Shown piece after piece: positions 33,889-44,178 of a DNA stretch of 64,000 bases (position 1 is the stretch's first letter; each line of letters starts with the position of its first letter). The notes under the pieces are model-generated. The model was given only the letters and a program-made list of their open reading frames with translations. It made no database searches and was not told the DNA's origin. This stretch comes from Tubulanus polymorphus (lineage: Eukaryota > Nemertea > Palaeonemertea > Tubulaniformes > Tubulanidae), in contig NC_134026.1 of assembly GCF_964204645.1 (NCBI RefSeq), forward strand, positions 12,114,450 to 12,178,449, given 5' to 3'. The translations under genes were made by a program, and so were the position numbers.

Positions 33889-34113
33889 GTAATGGGCTTT
33901 CAGGCCAAAGGTCGAAGGGTCGAGCTCATAAAAAATGAAAAACATGAAAATAATAACAATTTCTACTTGAATTCGAGCGCGCGAGAATTATTTTTCATTT
34001 TTTATGAGTTTCACTCCTAATTCAAGTAGAAATTGTTATTATTTTCATGTTTTTCATTTTTAATGAACTCGACCATTCAACCTTTAATCTGAAAGCCCAT
34101 TACCCCTATTACT
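33889..34113. repeat. Fold-back of two Polinton-type terminal repeats
   Basis: Arm 1 starts AGTAATAGGGGTAATGGGCT, continues TTCAGGCCAAAGGTCGAAGG and GTCGAGCTCAT; arm 2 is its near-complement and ends CCCATTACCCCTATTACT. The order AGTAAT-GG-AATGG-TTTCA-CCA-AGGTCGA-GGTCGAG is that of the ends of the 17.4 kb element at 42210/59620, so these are terminal repeats of a related element. Arms are ~95 bp with a ~45-bp loop. It sits directly before AT-rich remnants with Polinton-like genes. Confidence 0.65.
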
Positions 34114-34233
34114 CTTAAAATATTCATATACATGAATAAAATATATATGAATAACATATAAATTGATAGATTATTCAATATAAAAGTGTGAGTGAAATAA
34201 TTCATATTTAAAACATTGAATATTTATATTTGA

Positions 34234-34878
34234 ATGAGTTTTAATAAAAGTTTTGTTATTAAAATGAAGAAAGAAGAAGAAGAACCCAACTTTAAAATCG
34301 AAATCAATGAAACCAATAAATCATCTTCACAGTTTTACATTAAAAATTATATTTCAGCAACAAATTTAGTGACCGCAAGGTATTATAAAATTGAAAATAT
34401 TACTGTAATTAATCAAATATTATCAAATGAAACATATTTGATTACTGAACTGATAGATACTTTTGATAATGGTGTTAAAAATCCTAAAGTATTCAATACA
34501 GTTTTAAATTTTAAAGGAACTTTAGATGAAAACATAATTAATATTCTTAAAACTCCTTTCAATGAAAGAAATGATGATATAATACTTTCAAAAGATTACA
34601 ATGATTTGATCAACTTAAGAATTGAAAAAAGACAATTATATTATTTCAATTTTGATAATAAACAAATTATCTATAACGAAAATTCATCAAATATTGGAAT
34701 TCAATGTGAATTAGATAATGAAAAATCATTTAAAGATATTGCAGTTCAATGTAATTTAGATGATGAATTTAGAAAATTCAATCCTAATGAAAAAGTGCAT
34801 TGTTATTGCGGAGGTAAATATTTAAAATCACATAAATCAAAGCATTATGAAACAATTAAACATAAAAACTGGCGTTAA
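34234..34878 (+). CDS. Protein with C-terminal zinc knuckle, Polinton-like remnant
   Basis: An intact 214-residue frame, very AT-rich like the genes of the 17.4 kb element. The first ~150 residues are Asn/Ile-rich with no recognised fold. The end reads VHCYCGGKYLKSHKSKHYET, a C-x-C-G...H...H zinc motif of a kind seen in Polinton and large-virus proteins. A second in-frame ATG (residue 11) is possible. It follows the fold-back of Polinton-type ends and is followed by the 24-bp satellite. Function unknown. Confidence 0.55.
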   Translation: MSFNKSFVIKMKKEEEEPNFKIEINETNKSSSQFYIKNYISATNLVTARYYKIENITVINQILSNETYLITELIDTFDNGVKNPKVFNTVLNFKGTLDENIINILKTPFNERNDDIILSKDYNDLINLRIEKRQLYYFNFDNKQIIYNENSSNIGIQCELDNEKSFKDIAVQCNLDDEFRKFNPNEKVHCYCGGKYLKSHKSKHYETIKHKNWR

Positions 34879-34945
34879 GAGTAACAATTCTACATTATAA
34901 TTATTGAATTGAGTTAAATGATTTAAATATCTAATAGACTGTTAA

Positions 34946-35975
34946 AATGATAAATTGTTTGACAGTTAAAATGATAAATTGTTTGACAGTTGAAATGATA
35001 AATTGTTTGACAGTTAAAATGATAAATTGTTTGGCAGTTGAAATGATAAATTGTTTGACAGTTGAAATGATAAATTGTTTGACAGTTGAAATGATAAATT
35101 GTTTGACAGTTGAAATGATAAATTGTTTGACAGTTGAAATGATAAATTGTTTGACAGTTGAAATGATAAATTGTTTGACAGAGTGATAAATTGTTTGACA
35201 GTTAAAATTATAAATTGTTTGACAGTTGAAATGATAAATTGTTAGACAGTTGAAATGATAAATTGTTTGACAGTTGAAATGATAAATTGTTTGACAGTTG
35301 AAATGATAAATTGTTCGACTGTTGAAATGATAAGAGAGTTAAAATGATAAATTGTTTGACAGTTGAAATGATAAATTGTTTGACAGTTGAAATGATAAAT
35401 TGTTCGACTGTTGAAATGATAAATTGTTTGACAGTTGAAATGATAAATTGTTTGACAGTTGAAATGATAAATTGTTCGACTGTTGAAATGATAAGACAGT
35501 TAAAATGATAAATTGTTTGACAGTTAAAATGATAAATTGTTTGACAGTTGAAATGATAAATTGTTTGACAGTTGAAATGATAAATTGTTTGACAGTTGAA
35601 ATGATAAATTGTTTGACAGTTGAAATGCTAAATTGTTTGACAGTTGAAATGATAAATTGTTTGACAGTTGAAATGATAAGACAGCTGTAATGATAAATTG
35701 TTTGACAGTTAAAATGATAAATTGTTTGACAGTTGAAATGATAAATTGTTTGACAGTTGAAATGATAAATTGTTTGACAGTTGAAATGATAAATTGTTTG
35801 ACAGTTGAAATGATAAATTGTTTGACAGTTGAAATGATAAATTGTTTGACAGTTGAAATGATAAATTGTTTTACAGTTGAAATGATAAATTTTTAGACAG
35901 TTGAAATGATAAATTGTTTGACTGTTGAAATGTTAAATTGTTAGACTGTTGAAATGTTAAATTGTTTGGCTGTAA
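34946..35975. repeat. 24-bp satellite, about 42 units
   Basis: The unit is eight codons long (encoding MINCLTVE or MINCLTVK) and repeats for ~1.03 kb, each unit with its own ATG. Frames of 60-80 codons result because the unit is a multiple of three. Shortened units (ATGATAAGACAGTT type, near 35331, 35491 and 35677) and single-base slips reset the frame, and substitution is equally common at all codon positions, so a coding role is not supported. At the right end units decay (to 35975). Confidence 0.9.
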
Positions 35976-36092
35976 ATTTAATTGTTATTTGATTTAATCA
36001 TTTAAAAGTTTAATATTTTTAAAATGATTATAAAATATTTAATTAAAAACTAGCAAATATTTTATAAACTGTTTAATTTTTCTCTTAAATAA

Positions 36093-36311
36093 ATGGATGG
36101 TTTCATCCCAACTGGGAAAAGTGATTTGAAACATTATTTAGTAGCAGGCGGATTAATATTGGCTGCGCTTTTCTTTTATTATGAAAATATCAGTAAGGAT
36201 TTGATTAATGAAAATATAAAATTGAGCAAGAAATTAAAGAAGTTAAATGGAAACAATCACAGAAAGGATAACAATACAAAAGTTAATGATTTAAATGATT
36301 TGGAGGATTAA
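36093..36311 (+). CDS. Small single-pass membrane protein, Polinton-like remnant
   Basis: 72 residues. Residues ~15-32 (YLVAGGLILAALFFYY) form one hydrophobic segment, followed by a charged Lys/Asn-rich tail (LSKKLKKLNGN...). The ATG is preceded by TAATTTTTCTCTTAAATAAATG, the same T-run plus TAAATG found before most genes of the 17.4 kb element, which ties this remnant to that lineage. No family recognised. Confidence 0.5.
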   Translation: MDGFIPTGKSDLKHYLVAGGLILAALFFYYENISKDLINENIKLSKKLKKLNGNNHRKDNNTKVNDLNDLED

Positions 36312-36430
36312 AACAGCATGTATTAATTTAATTTATTCTATATATTTTGACTATAAAAATGAGTGAAAATAAGGTATTAGAAATATAACATCTAATATAT
36401 AAAAATCAACAGAATATTAAATCAATTATT

Positions 36431-36610
36431 ATGATTTCAGGTTTATTTTCATTCTCAGTTTATACTATAAAACAGTTGTTAGAATTCTATGATTGCTGTA
36501 AAATTAGATACACTGAATTAATAGAAAATATGAATTATATTTCAGATCGAATAAATAATATTAAATGCTGTGAAATATGTAATAAAAGATATAAAAATAA
36601 AAGAGTTTGA
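36431..36610 (+). CDS. 59-residue Cys-rich open frame
   Basis: ATG at 36431 to TGA at 36608. It reads MISGLFSFSVYTIKQLLEFY and ends NIKCCEICNKRYKNKRV, with a C-C-x2-C half zinc-finger. It could be a fragment of a longer zinc-finger protein whose frame continues after the stop. AT-rich like its neighbours. Confidence 0.3.
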   Translation: MISGLFSFSVYTIKQLLEFYDCCKIRYTELIENMNYISDRINNIKCCEICNKRYKNKRV

Positions 36611-38595
36611 GAAATCACATGTATATTCATGAACTTGATGAAAAATTATATGAATCAAAATAAGAAATCGACTGTTAAATTAGCTGAAAATATAAAATAT
36701 ATTAGTTGAAATGTATGAAAATAAAAGTTAATAAAAAAGGGGGGTTGAGGTATCAATGTATTAGATACCCTATTAGATACCCTAATACCAGGTATTAAAT
36801 ACGTATCAAATACGTATTGATGGTATTAAATACATATTATGCTTTATTTCTGAAAATGAAGTAACAGAAGTAATTTATGTTTTAATTCATTCAAGTATGA
36901 TATTGTAAATTCTTTACATTTGACTAGGATAATACAAGAGTGATATTAGTTAGTTGGCTTATTCAATAAGAGAAACAATGAAATAATACAAGAGTGATAC
37001 TAACAGTTAAAGTTATTGAATTTCTTGTTAAATCTATTTGAATTCTAGTCAATTCTTGTTTGCCAATAGCGCGAATAGAAATCAAAACGATTTAAATAAA
37101 AAAACAATAAGTTAAATAAGTTAGTATTAGATAAAGTAACTAAGTAACTAAGAATTCTTCCAAAACCACATCAAAAGTGTAATCAACATCCTTCCTTCCC
37201 TTCTGCATCACGTTTTGGATTCGCTCTCCCTTTTAAAAACATAGGGAAAGCGGCTAGAGCTTTTGACTTTTTCCAACCCCCAAATTCTACCCGCTCTTCA
37301 AAATCTCGAATAAATCTATTGATATCCCCATCTGCATCACCTGAATAGGTGGTTTCGGCCCTAAATGTTTATCTATCAGGCGATATCTCTAACTCAGAAA
37401 TTTGAGACTAGATTTGCATCAGTCTCGGTCCAAAATCGATTTGCTGGTGTTGATCTTTGCTCGCCTGGCCTTTCTCCGTTTCCATTAAAATACTGGTACA
37501 TTAATCTTTGTCCAATTAAGTTGACTTACTTGCTTGTTTTTTTGTGTTTTTCGTTTTAAAATTTCTTCCGTTTCTCCAAATTTGTTTTTGCCCGGGTTCT
37601 CCACCAAATGCTCGCCGCCTTATTTCAAAGTTCAAAATAAAACAAGCTCGACGACGATCTTCGGGATCTAAAATTTACAGCCGAGTTATCTTGTTGCCAG
37701 ATCCAAAACTAACAAACCGAAAGTTTTCGCGTGTGTGCTCTTTGTGAGATGACGCCCATTAAGAATTATTCATGGGACAGCTTTGTGCAGTCTTTGTCCC
37801 CGTACTGTAATTAAAAAGTGTGACTCATCATGTGACTCATCATCTCAAACACTGCAACCAAAACTAAAACTAAATCCAATGATTAATTTTTTATCACAAG
37901 TTCATTTCCACTTCTTCATTTTAAAAAAGCTCATAACTAAAAAAATTGCCGCCCTCCTCATGTCTAGAAAAGAGGTCTGGGTGATAAACAACGTATCAAC
38001 TTTGAAGGGCCTAAATTATTCAGGAAAATGATATGAAATGTCCAAGTATCGTGGATGAGACCATTACTGAATATTGTGAAGTTAAATTTCCCTCACCTCA
38101 CATTCTCTAACCTGTTGTCTGTTCGCATCTTCTACGGTTGACTGAAAATATGAGATATGCTGTCATCAAATTCTATTGATTAGTGTTCCAGGAGTAATAT
38201 CAACGCTAGAATTCATTTTTTCCATTTTACCTAAATCTTTTTTGGACTTATGTTTATAGTGGACATGAAGAAAATCCTATTTTTTTACAAAGTCTAATTA
38301 TTGAATTATGGTTGTCACTTATGATTCGATTTGCAAGCGGTTTTTGATGAAAAAAGTGTAGAATGTCACCAGAGAGTTAGAAAATTTCTTATTATTATTA
38401 GATAAAAGTTATAAAATTGAAAAATATCTTGAAACTATCAACTATATCAAGTGGGAAAGTCAAAATGCAGCATTTTCACGTTTGCCATCGGATAATATTA
38501 AAACTACTAGACTGTTCTACTTACCTTCATTACAGAAAAAAACTTTCTTTGCCGTCTTAGCCGTTTCTATGTGACCAGACGTGAGCACATAGAAT
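36611..38595. other. AT-rich element edge, then unexplained sequence
   Basis: Up to about 37140 the sequence remains very AT-rich and includes short repeats (ATTAGATACCCT doubled near 36757-36780; AATACAAGAGTGATA twice at 36932 and 36987) and TTTCTTGTTAAATCTATTTGAATTC (37020-37045), which resembles a segment at 44079-44103 in the 17.4 kb element. From 37150 composition becomes ordinary. Frames at 37365-38031 have no motif. No matching terminal repeat was found. Confidence 0.4.
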
Positions 38596-38751
38596 TTATC
38601 TTGAGCGATTGACGAGTGTGATATAAATTGTGCTCTTCCTAATGAGGGAATTGCTGATCACTCTTTTCCCCCTTGGCGTACTCAATAAACTTCTTGAGCA
38701 GGCTAAAAAATGAAGCAATATATAAAGATGTTTCAATAGTTCGTGGTTTAC

Positions 38752-38899
38752 CTTTGTCAGCCATATGATGTTGGCATTGAGCCAATTCAAGTAAAATCCC
38801 GGTACGTTTTTTTATGTGTGCATTTGTTTCATTGGTTCTCGGCTTAAACGACGTATAATCGATGCGATTGAAAACACGGCGAACCTCCGTCGATGACAT
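38752..38899 (-). CDS. Putative first coding exon, unrecognised
   Basis: An ATG at 38899 (GTTGACCATGTC) opens a 49-codon frame, MSSTEVRRVFNRIDYTSFKP and LLELAQCQHHMADK, ending at a good donor ACAAAG|GTAAAC (38752). Composition is protein-like. The following exon is not found, and no family is recognised. Confidence 0.35.
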
Positions 38900-39851
38900 G
38901 GTCAACTGAGTTAAAATCCTACGAAAAACTGTTTTTGGCGGGAAAATTTTTAGCTCTCGCGTATAAAGTGGCAATGACCTCGATTGGGGGGCGTCGTCTC
39001 TACGAGCGAATGGGATTGGCTGTTTTTGGGATATACGGGGAATTCCGTCGCTCCTAAAATAATTATGGGAAAGCCATAGAATGGCGTACGTTTCATTGGA
39101 CTAGGTGCCGTATACGTGCGAATTTCAAATGCTCATTGCTGGTGAGGATGTAATTATTTCACACATCCGCCATAGGTATTGTTTCATTTTACCGTAATAC
39201 CCGGTGATTGTTTTGATTGACATTGAAGTCTAAGCGAATATTCACTTACACGAGGCTTCCACGTGCGCGCGGAGTGCTACACGACACACACACAAACACA
39301 AGCTCGTACAGTACACTACTAAAGGTGATGCCGTTACGCGTGCACGTTTGACATGATAATAGGCTGAATAATCGTTGCAGAAGATGAGCGCTGTGTTTTC
39401 TGTTCGATAGAATTTGTAATAAATTGTAATTTCCTGTGACCTGAAAATACTAAGCAGCAAACTATAAGGTCTGTCGAGGTCTGAATATTGTAGTGGTTAA
39501 TTTCAGGATTTAAAACGATCTAATAGCCGATTTCTTCTGTACCGGTATTTTAGCTACCGCGGCCAACATTGGAAGAGGTTTCCAAGACCCAATTTTCAGC
39601 CACCCTCTGATATGTGACATCATCATATAAATTTTAGGCCATCCCAAATAATGATCTGTTTACCGTAACCCGACCGACCCGACATCAAAGGTACTCGGTA
39701 CCGAGTGAAAAATCTTTTTTTCTGGGATTCATTGAAATAAATTTTATTTTTGATGAACATCACTGCCGATGTATGAGCGACGTATGTTTGAATCCAAGTG
39801 TGCATCGTGTGAAAACATGCCTTGACATGTGGCCTAATTTAAGTTTTCCAG

Positions 39852-39955
39852 GAGACTGGCAGTGTTCCAATAAGCTGCCATTCATTCCGCTATTAGACAA
39901 ATTGCCCGTGCACAACGTAGATGATTTTTTGCGATATTGCTTCCATGCGAAAAAG
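39852..39955 (+). CDS. Putative internal exon, unrecognised
   Basis: A 104-bp open stretch is bounded by a strong acceptor (AATTTAAGTTTTCCAG) and a donor (AAAAAG|GTGATA). It reads DWQCSNKLPFIPLLDKLPVH and DDFLRYCFHAKK. Too short to assign. It could belong to a transposon or a host gene. Confidence 0.35.
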
Positions 39956-42127
39956 GTGATAAATTTGTTTATTTTTTGCCCAAAAATTTTGCAAAAAAAT
40001 TTCTACCTACCTACCGACTCATCCTGAAAAGTTGAGTCGGTGTTACGGCAAACAGACAATTATTTTGGGATGGCCTTATTTGAATATTTTTTTCATATTG
40101 TGAAACATATTTTTCTGAAAATATAAAATAGTTTCCCTGCTGCGCCTCCCTGTACCCTACAAAATTTTGGACGTGGACCGTAACCAAATGTATATCTTTG
40201 GTCTTATGTGACTGCAAAATAATTATTTAAGAAAGATAAGATAAAATGTAATCTTGTAGAACTTTGAAGTCACGAATTAAAAAGATTTTTCAAGCAATGC
40301 CCTTACTCCAAACAACCTCTAGCTTTCAAGGTAAACCACACTTTGCCCATGGGCAATTTAATTATAGTTTTCACTAGAAATTCGTTCCCAACAGCTGATA
40401 CAGATTACACAGCGTTTTAACATTGCAATTGGTACAACAGGTTGGCTACAGAATAGGTGGAACGACTTTAAATACGGATTATATGTACAACTTAGACATT
40501 TAAAATTGAAATTTAAAGGGGATAACGTTATCGAAAAATGGGACCAATTCTATTTGCGGAGTAAACACTACGGTTAAGACAGGTTAGCCAAGGTTGACAA
40601 TATACGTGTAGATAGGATATTTATTCCTCTTGAAAAAAAATGATTCTCGATTATCAGAAAATTGGGCCCGTAGGGCCGGGCTGGCAACACAGTCGGGTTC
40701 ATGGAAGATTCACAGTAAACACGAGAAGGTTTAGAATATGTTATATAAACATATATCTGAATATCATTATATATCTCTATATATGTATTGATTGTACACG
40801 TGGGCGTTCAATTAGACGTCATATCTGTGCCAAGAATCAACGAAGAAAATGATATAGCATTCTCTTTGTTATTTGTGTTTTTGATTTAAAAGGATTCTTG
40901 AGAATCGGTATCTTGTGCGTATCGTATATAGGTATGATATGGCCGGGGGCGTTACTTCTTGCGGACAGGAAGGAGAAATATGGAGAATTTGAATTTGCGT
41001 CATATGTGTGATCAATTTAAGGAGCCTTAAAACTAACTTTCCTCTATCACAACGAGCTACCTAATGTTTGAAAGATAGGTGGTACACTTACATATATGTT
41101 CAGATGCGTCGATGGTGTCGGATTTCCACTCCATGGCACCCATAAGAAACCCCTTGAGTTTGTACTAATATATCTTTGATATGCACTTTCAAATGTCGAC
41201 AAAGCTGTTCATCAAAGAACAGATGAACAGGACCAGCTGACGTACGGATGGTCTTGTGTCCCTACTTGCTTCTTCCAGTAATCTTCAAGATATTTTACTA
41301 TAAATTAACTTTTCCTAACTCTTGAAATTAACTCTTGTTCTCAGTTACTGTAACAAAAATTGATTTTTAGCAAGAACAGTTGATAAATTTTACCTTAGTA
41401 CAAAACATATCATTGACCTTCAAAGATATCATAATGTGATCGACGGTAATATCTGCGATGGTCCAGCGCTGGACGGGTTTTGACACGAGACGGCGAAAAT
41501 CAGATAGTTTCGTATCGTACTGAACCGCTGCTGGTCCAGTAGCTCAGCCTTAATATCTCACCTGGTGTTAAAATGTTTTCTGGAAAATAAATACTAATAT
41601 TGAATCATATTAATTGGATCCTGCTATGCTTGTGACATCATGCGGGCTACAGTGAATACAACGTGCGCTGTACACATTGTCAGTGTAGGTTTAATCGGTC
41701 AGTTCAGTGCAGTAACCGGCAAGGTAAACAAGTCTACACTATTTTATCATATAATTCAAACAGGGACAACTAAAACTTTAAACACCATGTGTAGAGTGAG
41801 TCAAGTCACTCGTTTGACTTGTAGTTGAACTAATGCTGTATAGGGGTCGTGGGGGTTGATCACGGCTGCTTAAGAATAAAGCTCTATTGCATGGATTTCC
41901 GTCTTGTTTGCTAGATTGTAAGCGTCATACACCATGTATATCAATTGAAACAAGAGAATCGCGCTAGCTCAAGTAATATATCCCTGAAGTAGTATATCCC
42001 TGATAGTCCACCAGATTACCAATTACAAATTACGTTTAAGTAGTATTCCTATAGCCCACGAGATAAGTATTGAATTCAGCATGTAACCCCTATTGTGTCA
42101 TCACCAACGCCATCTACATGGGTGTCA
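39956..42127. other. No gene recognised
   Basis: Frames at 40640-40852 and 41640-41828 carry no motif or splice context. No repeats that pair within the window were noticed. Confidence 0.35.
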
Positions 42128-42209
42128 GACGAACTACATGATGCATTCGATTCTGTCCCACACCGGCTACTTCTCCACAAAATCAAAGTATTAAGATGTA
42201 CATCACTTG
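42128..42209 (+). pseudogene. LINE RT scrap abutting the Polinton
   Basis: The plus strand reads DELHDAFDSVPHRLLLHKIK, RT motif A (AFDSVPH...LL..L) of a non-LTR retrotransposon, ending at the first base of the terminal repeat of the 17.4 kb element. It is not the same LINE, nor the same orientation, as the one at the other end (59621-60830). Confidence 0.55.
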
Positions 42210-42547
42210 AGTAATTAGGAAATGGCGTTTTCATACCAGAGGTCGAGAGGTCGAGACACCACTCATCACAGCTAGGCTCTAGTGAGATCGGACGATTGCT
42301 CTGTGATACACATATACAGTGAGTGCTCGTAACAACAACTGCGCGTGGATAGATCGATACAGTGAGTCGCTACTGAGAACGGTTATTAACGCGTGTGCTA
42401 TTACTGTAGTACAGTGACTGCGTGTCAGCGGTGCTGGGATAAATAGATGCTGTGAAGCTTGGGTGAGAACGGTTAATAGCGTGCTTGTTATATACAAGGG
42501 GAAGTAATCCCCACTCATCACCACAAGTAATTTTTTTTCCTTATAAA
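42210..42547. repeat. Left terminal repeat, split by a ~240-bp insertion
   Basis: The outer part 42210-42268 (AGTAATTAGGAAATGG ... TCGAGACACCACTCATCAC) and the inner part 42508-42547 (CCACTCATCACCACAAGTAA, then TTTTTTTTCCTTATAA) are contiguous in the right-end copy. Here 42269-42507 separates them. This insert has two or three imperfect ~75-bp units (GAGAACGGTTA.TA.CG, CAGTGAGT/CAGTGACT) and no coding. Confidence 0.7.
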
Positions 42548-42933
42548 TGGGAGATAGAAAAGCATTCTTAGCAACAATAAATAACAGAATAAAACCAGCA
42601 AAAAAAACAATTTGAAATAAAAAAGTTAGTTGATGTTACAAACGAAATTGAACATAAAATATTGAAATTAGAAAAGGTTAAAACTAAATATGGAGAGAAA
42701 TTGAACATAAAATATTGAAATTAGAAAAGGTTAAAACTAAATATGGAGAGAAAGTATCAGCTAATTTGAGCTACTGTAATGTTAGTACATCGCGAGAATT
42801 TAAAGTATTTTTACCTGATAAATGGGTTTCATTGAGTACAGAGGAATTAAAAGATTTAGAAGGATTTAAAATAATCTATCATGGAAAAAATGAAGATGGC
42901 CATCATGATTTAGAAATTATTGATTACATTTAA
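42548..42933 (+). pseudogene. Unrecognised left-end gene, broken
   Basis: ATG at 42548 follows the T-run/TATAAATG promoter inside the terminal repeat. It opens MGDRKAFLATINNRIKPAKK and then meets a one-base shift at an A8 run (about 42600) and a 53-bp tandem duplication (two copies of ATTGAACATAAAATATTGAA... from ~42648 and ~42701) that shifts the frame again. The remainder, to TAA at 42933, reads LSYCNVSTSREFKVFLPDKW and EGFKIIYHGKNEDGHHDLEI. No family recognised. Confidence 0.55.
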
Positions 42934-43031
42934 AAAAATAAATTAATAAAAATAATGAATATCTAGAATCCGAAATGACTTATCTGGACAATTTAATTGC
43001 TCCGCATAGATAGACAAAAGTAGTGAGATAT

Positions 43032-43430
43032 TCAATTAATTAAAAAAAAATTATTTTTTTGCTTTTTTTCTAAAATATTAATCCATTTTTTTATTATCAA
43101 TTTTGGAATTTCAGAAGTATTTTCATTTTTGATAGCAGTTGTTTCAGAATTATTAATATCATGAATTTTATTTGATTTCTTATACCAATTACACCCAATC
43201 AAAATGAATACAATTACAAATCCAACTGTGAAATATAGACATTTATCAAATATTCTATTATTAGAAGGAGTAGAAATAACAATATTTTCACCATTTTTAT
43301 TAACATTTTTATTACTTATTTTTTCTTTTACAGCTTTTTTATATTCTTGTGATTTAATTCCTAATTGCCGAGACCATTCAATTTGTTTCTGTGATCTCGG
43401 TTTTTTCTTCACTTCTTCCACCTTGTTCAT
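43032..43430 (-). CDS. Small membrane protein, Polinton gene
   Basis: 132 residues. A basic N-terminus (KKKPRSQKQIEWSRQLGIKS) is followed by one transmembrane segment near residues 66-82 (YFTVGFVIVFILIGCNW) and a polar tail. The ATG is preceded by TATAATAAATG. It overlaps the end of the upstream gene (43378-43968) by 53 bp in another frame. The start is supported by the TAAATG motif. Function unknown; basic plus membrane segment would suit a minor virion protein. Confidence 0.55.
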   Translation of the reverse strand: MNKVEEVKKKPRSQKQIEWSRQLGIKSQEYKKAVKEKISNKNVNKNGENIVISTPSNNRIFDKCLYFTVGFVIVFILIGCNWYKKSNKIHDINNSETTAIKNENTSEIPKLIIKKWINILEKKQKNNFFLIN

Positions 43431-43968
43431 TTATTATAGAAATATTTTTACTTTCAATATTTGAAAATGTTATAACTCCAGTTGATAATAATGTCATAAA
43501 TCCACCTAATTGAAATGATAAATATCCAATCCATTTATTTAATTCGGTCATAACTGAATAATCATTTTTTAAATCAGCATATAATCTATTTTCATCTTGA
43601 ATTGGCAGCATATAATTACATAATTTACTATAACCTTTTACTACATTTTCTGATATCGCGTCATTAATTCTAGCTGTTCTCGCGGTTTCATAAATCTTAA
43701 ATAATCTAATAATTTCATCTGATTTCATTGTATCTAATTCATTATAAGTTAAATTTTTACCGATAAAATTTTTACATTTTCCAGATGCTATTAATATTTC
43801 TAATTGATGTTTACAATAAAGATAATATTCATAATTATTATTTGTTGTAACATTATTTAAAGCACCATCGTTTGGAGTTAATTTTGTTTCTGTTATTCCT
43901 AAATCATCTAAAGTTTTTTCAATTGGAACATCACCATTTTTAGATTTTATTTTCTTTTCTCCTCCCAT
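43378..43968 (-). CDS. Unrecognised Polinton gene, C-terminal membrane segment
   Basis: 196 residues starting at a TTTTTTTGTTATATAAATGG promoter. The middle is helical and polar (YLYCKHQLEILIASGKCKNF, SDEIIRLFKIYETARTARIN). One hydrophobic stretch near residues 147-168 (WIGYLSFQLGGFMTLLSTGV) is followed by an acidic end. Intact. No homologue recognised. Next to it, toward the ATPase, lies a ~190-bp repeat-bearing intergenic gap. Confidence 0.5.
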   Translation of the reverse strand: MGGEKKIKSKNGDVPIEKTLDDLGITETKLTPNDGALNNVTTNNNYEYYLYCKHQLEILIASGKCKNFIGKNLTYNELDTMKSDEIIRLFKIYETARTARINDAISENVVKGYSKLCNYMLPIQDENRLYADLKNDYSVMTELNKWIGYLSFQLGGFMTLLSTGVITFSNIESKNISIINEQGGRSEEKTEITETN

Positions 43969-43984
43969 TTATATAACAAAAAAA

Positions 43985-44178
43985 TCAGTTGTGATGTTGC
44001 AACTAGAATTTAACTAGAATGTAACTAAAAATCAACTAGATTAACAAACTAGTTGAATTATTATTGTTTTTATTTATTTCTTGTTAAATCTAGTTGATTT
44101 TTGTTCCAACTACCAATAACTAGAATTCAACTAGAATGTAACTAAAAATATACTAGATTAACAAGTTAGTTGAATTTA
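43985..44178. repeat. Intergenic direct and inverted AT-rich repeats
   Basis: AACTAGAAT(T)TAACTAGAATGTAACTAAAAAT...ACTAGATTAACAA(A/G)..AGTTGAATT occurs twice (about 43999-44056 and 44121-44175). Between them TTGTTAAATCTAGTTG is the near-complement of CAACTAGATTAACAA, so hairpins are possible. It is the only sizeable non-coding gap in this gene block and resembles a stretch at 37018-37050. Confidence 0.6.

Noticed and set aside
34947-35896. ORFs encoding MINCLTVE repeats
   Set aside because: They follow from a 24-bp satellite; truncated units and slips reset the frame and there is no bias for synonymous change.
39242-39460. 72-codon minus-strand frame with a hydrophobic, Cys-rich end
   Set aside because: Low-complexity CACACA/ACACAAAC stretch generates the residues; no splice or start support.
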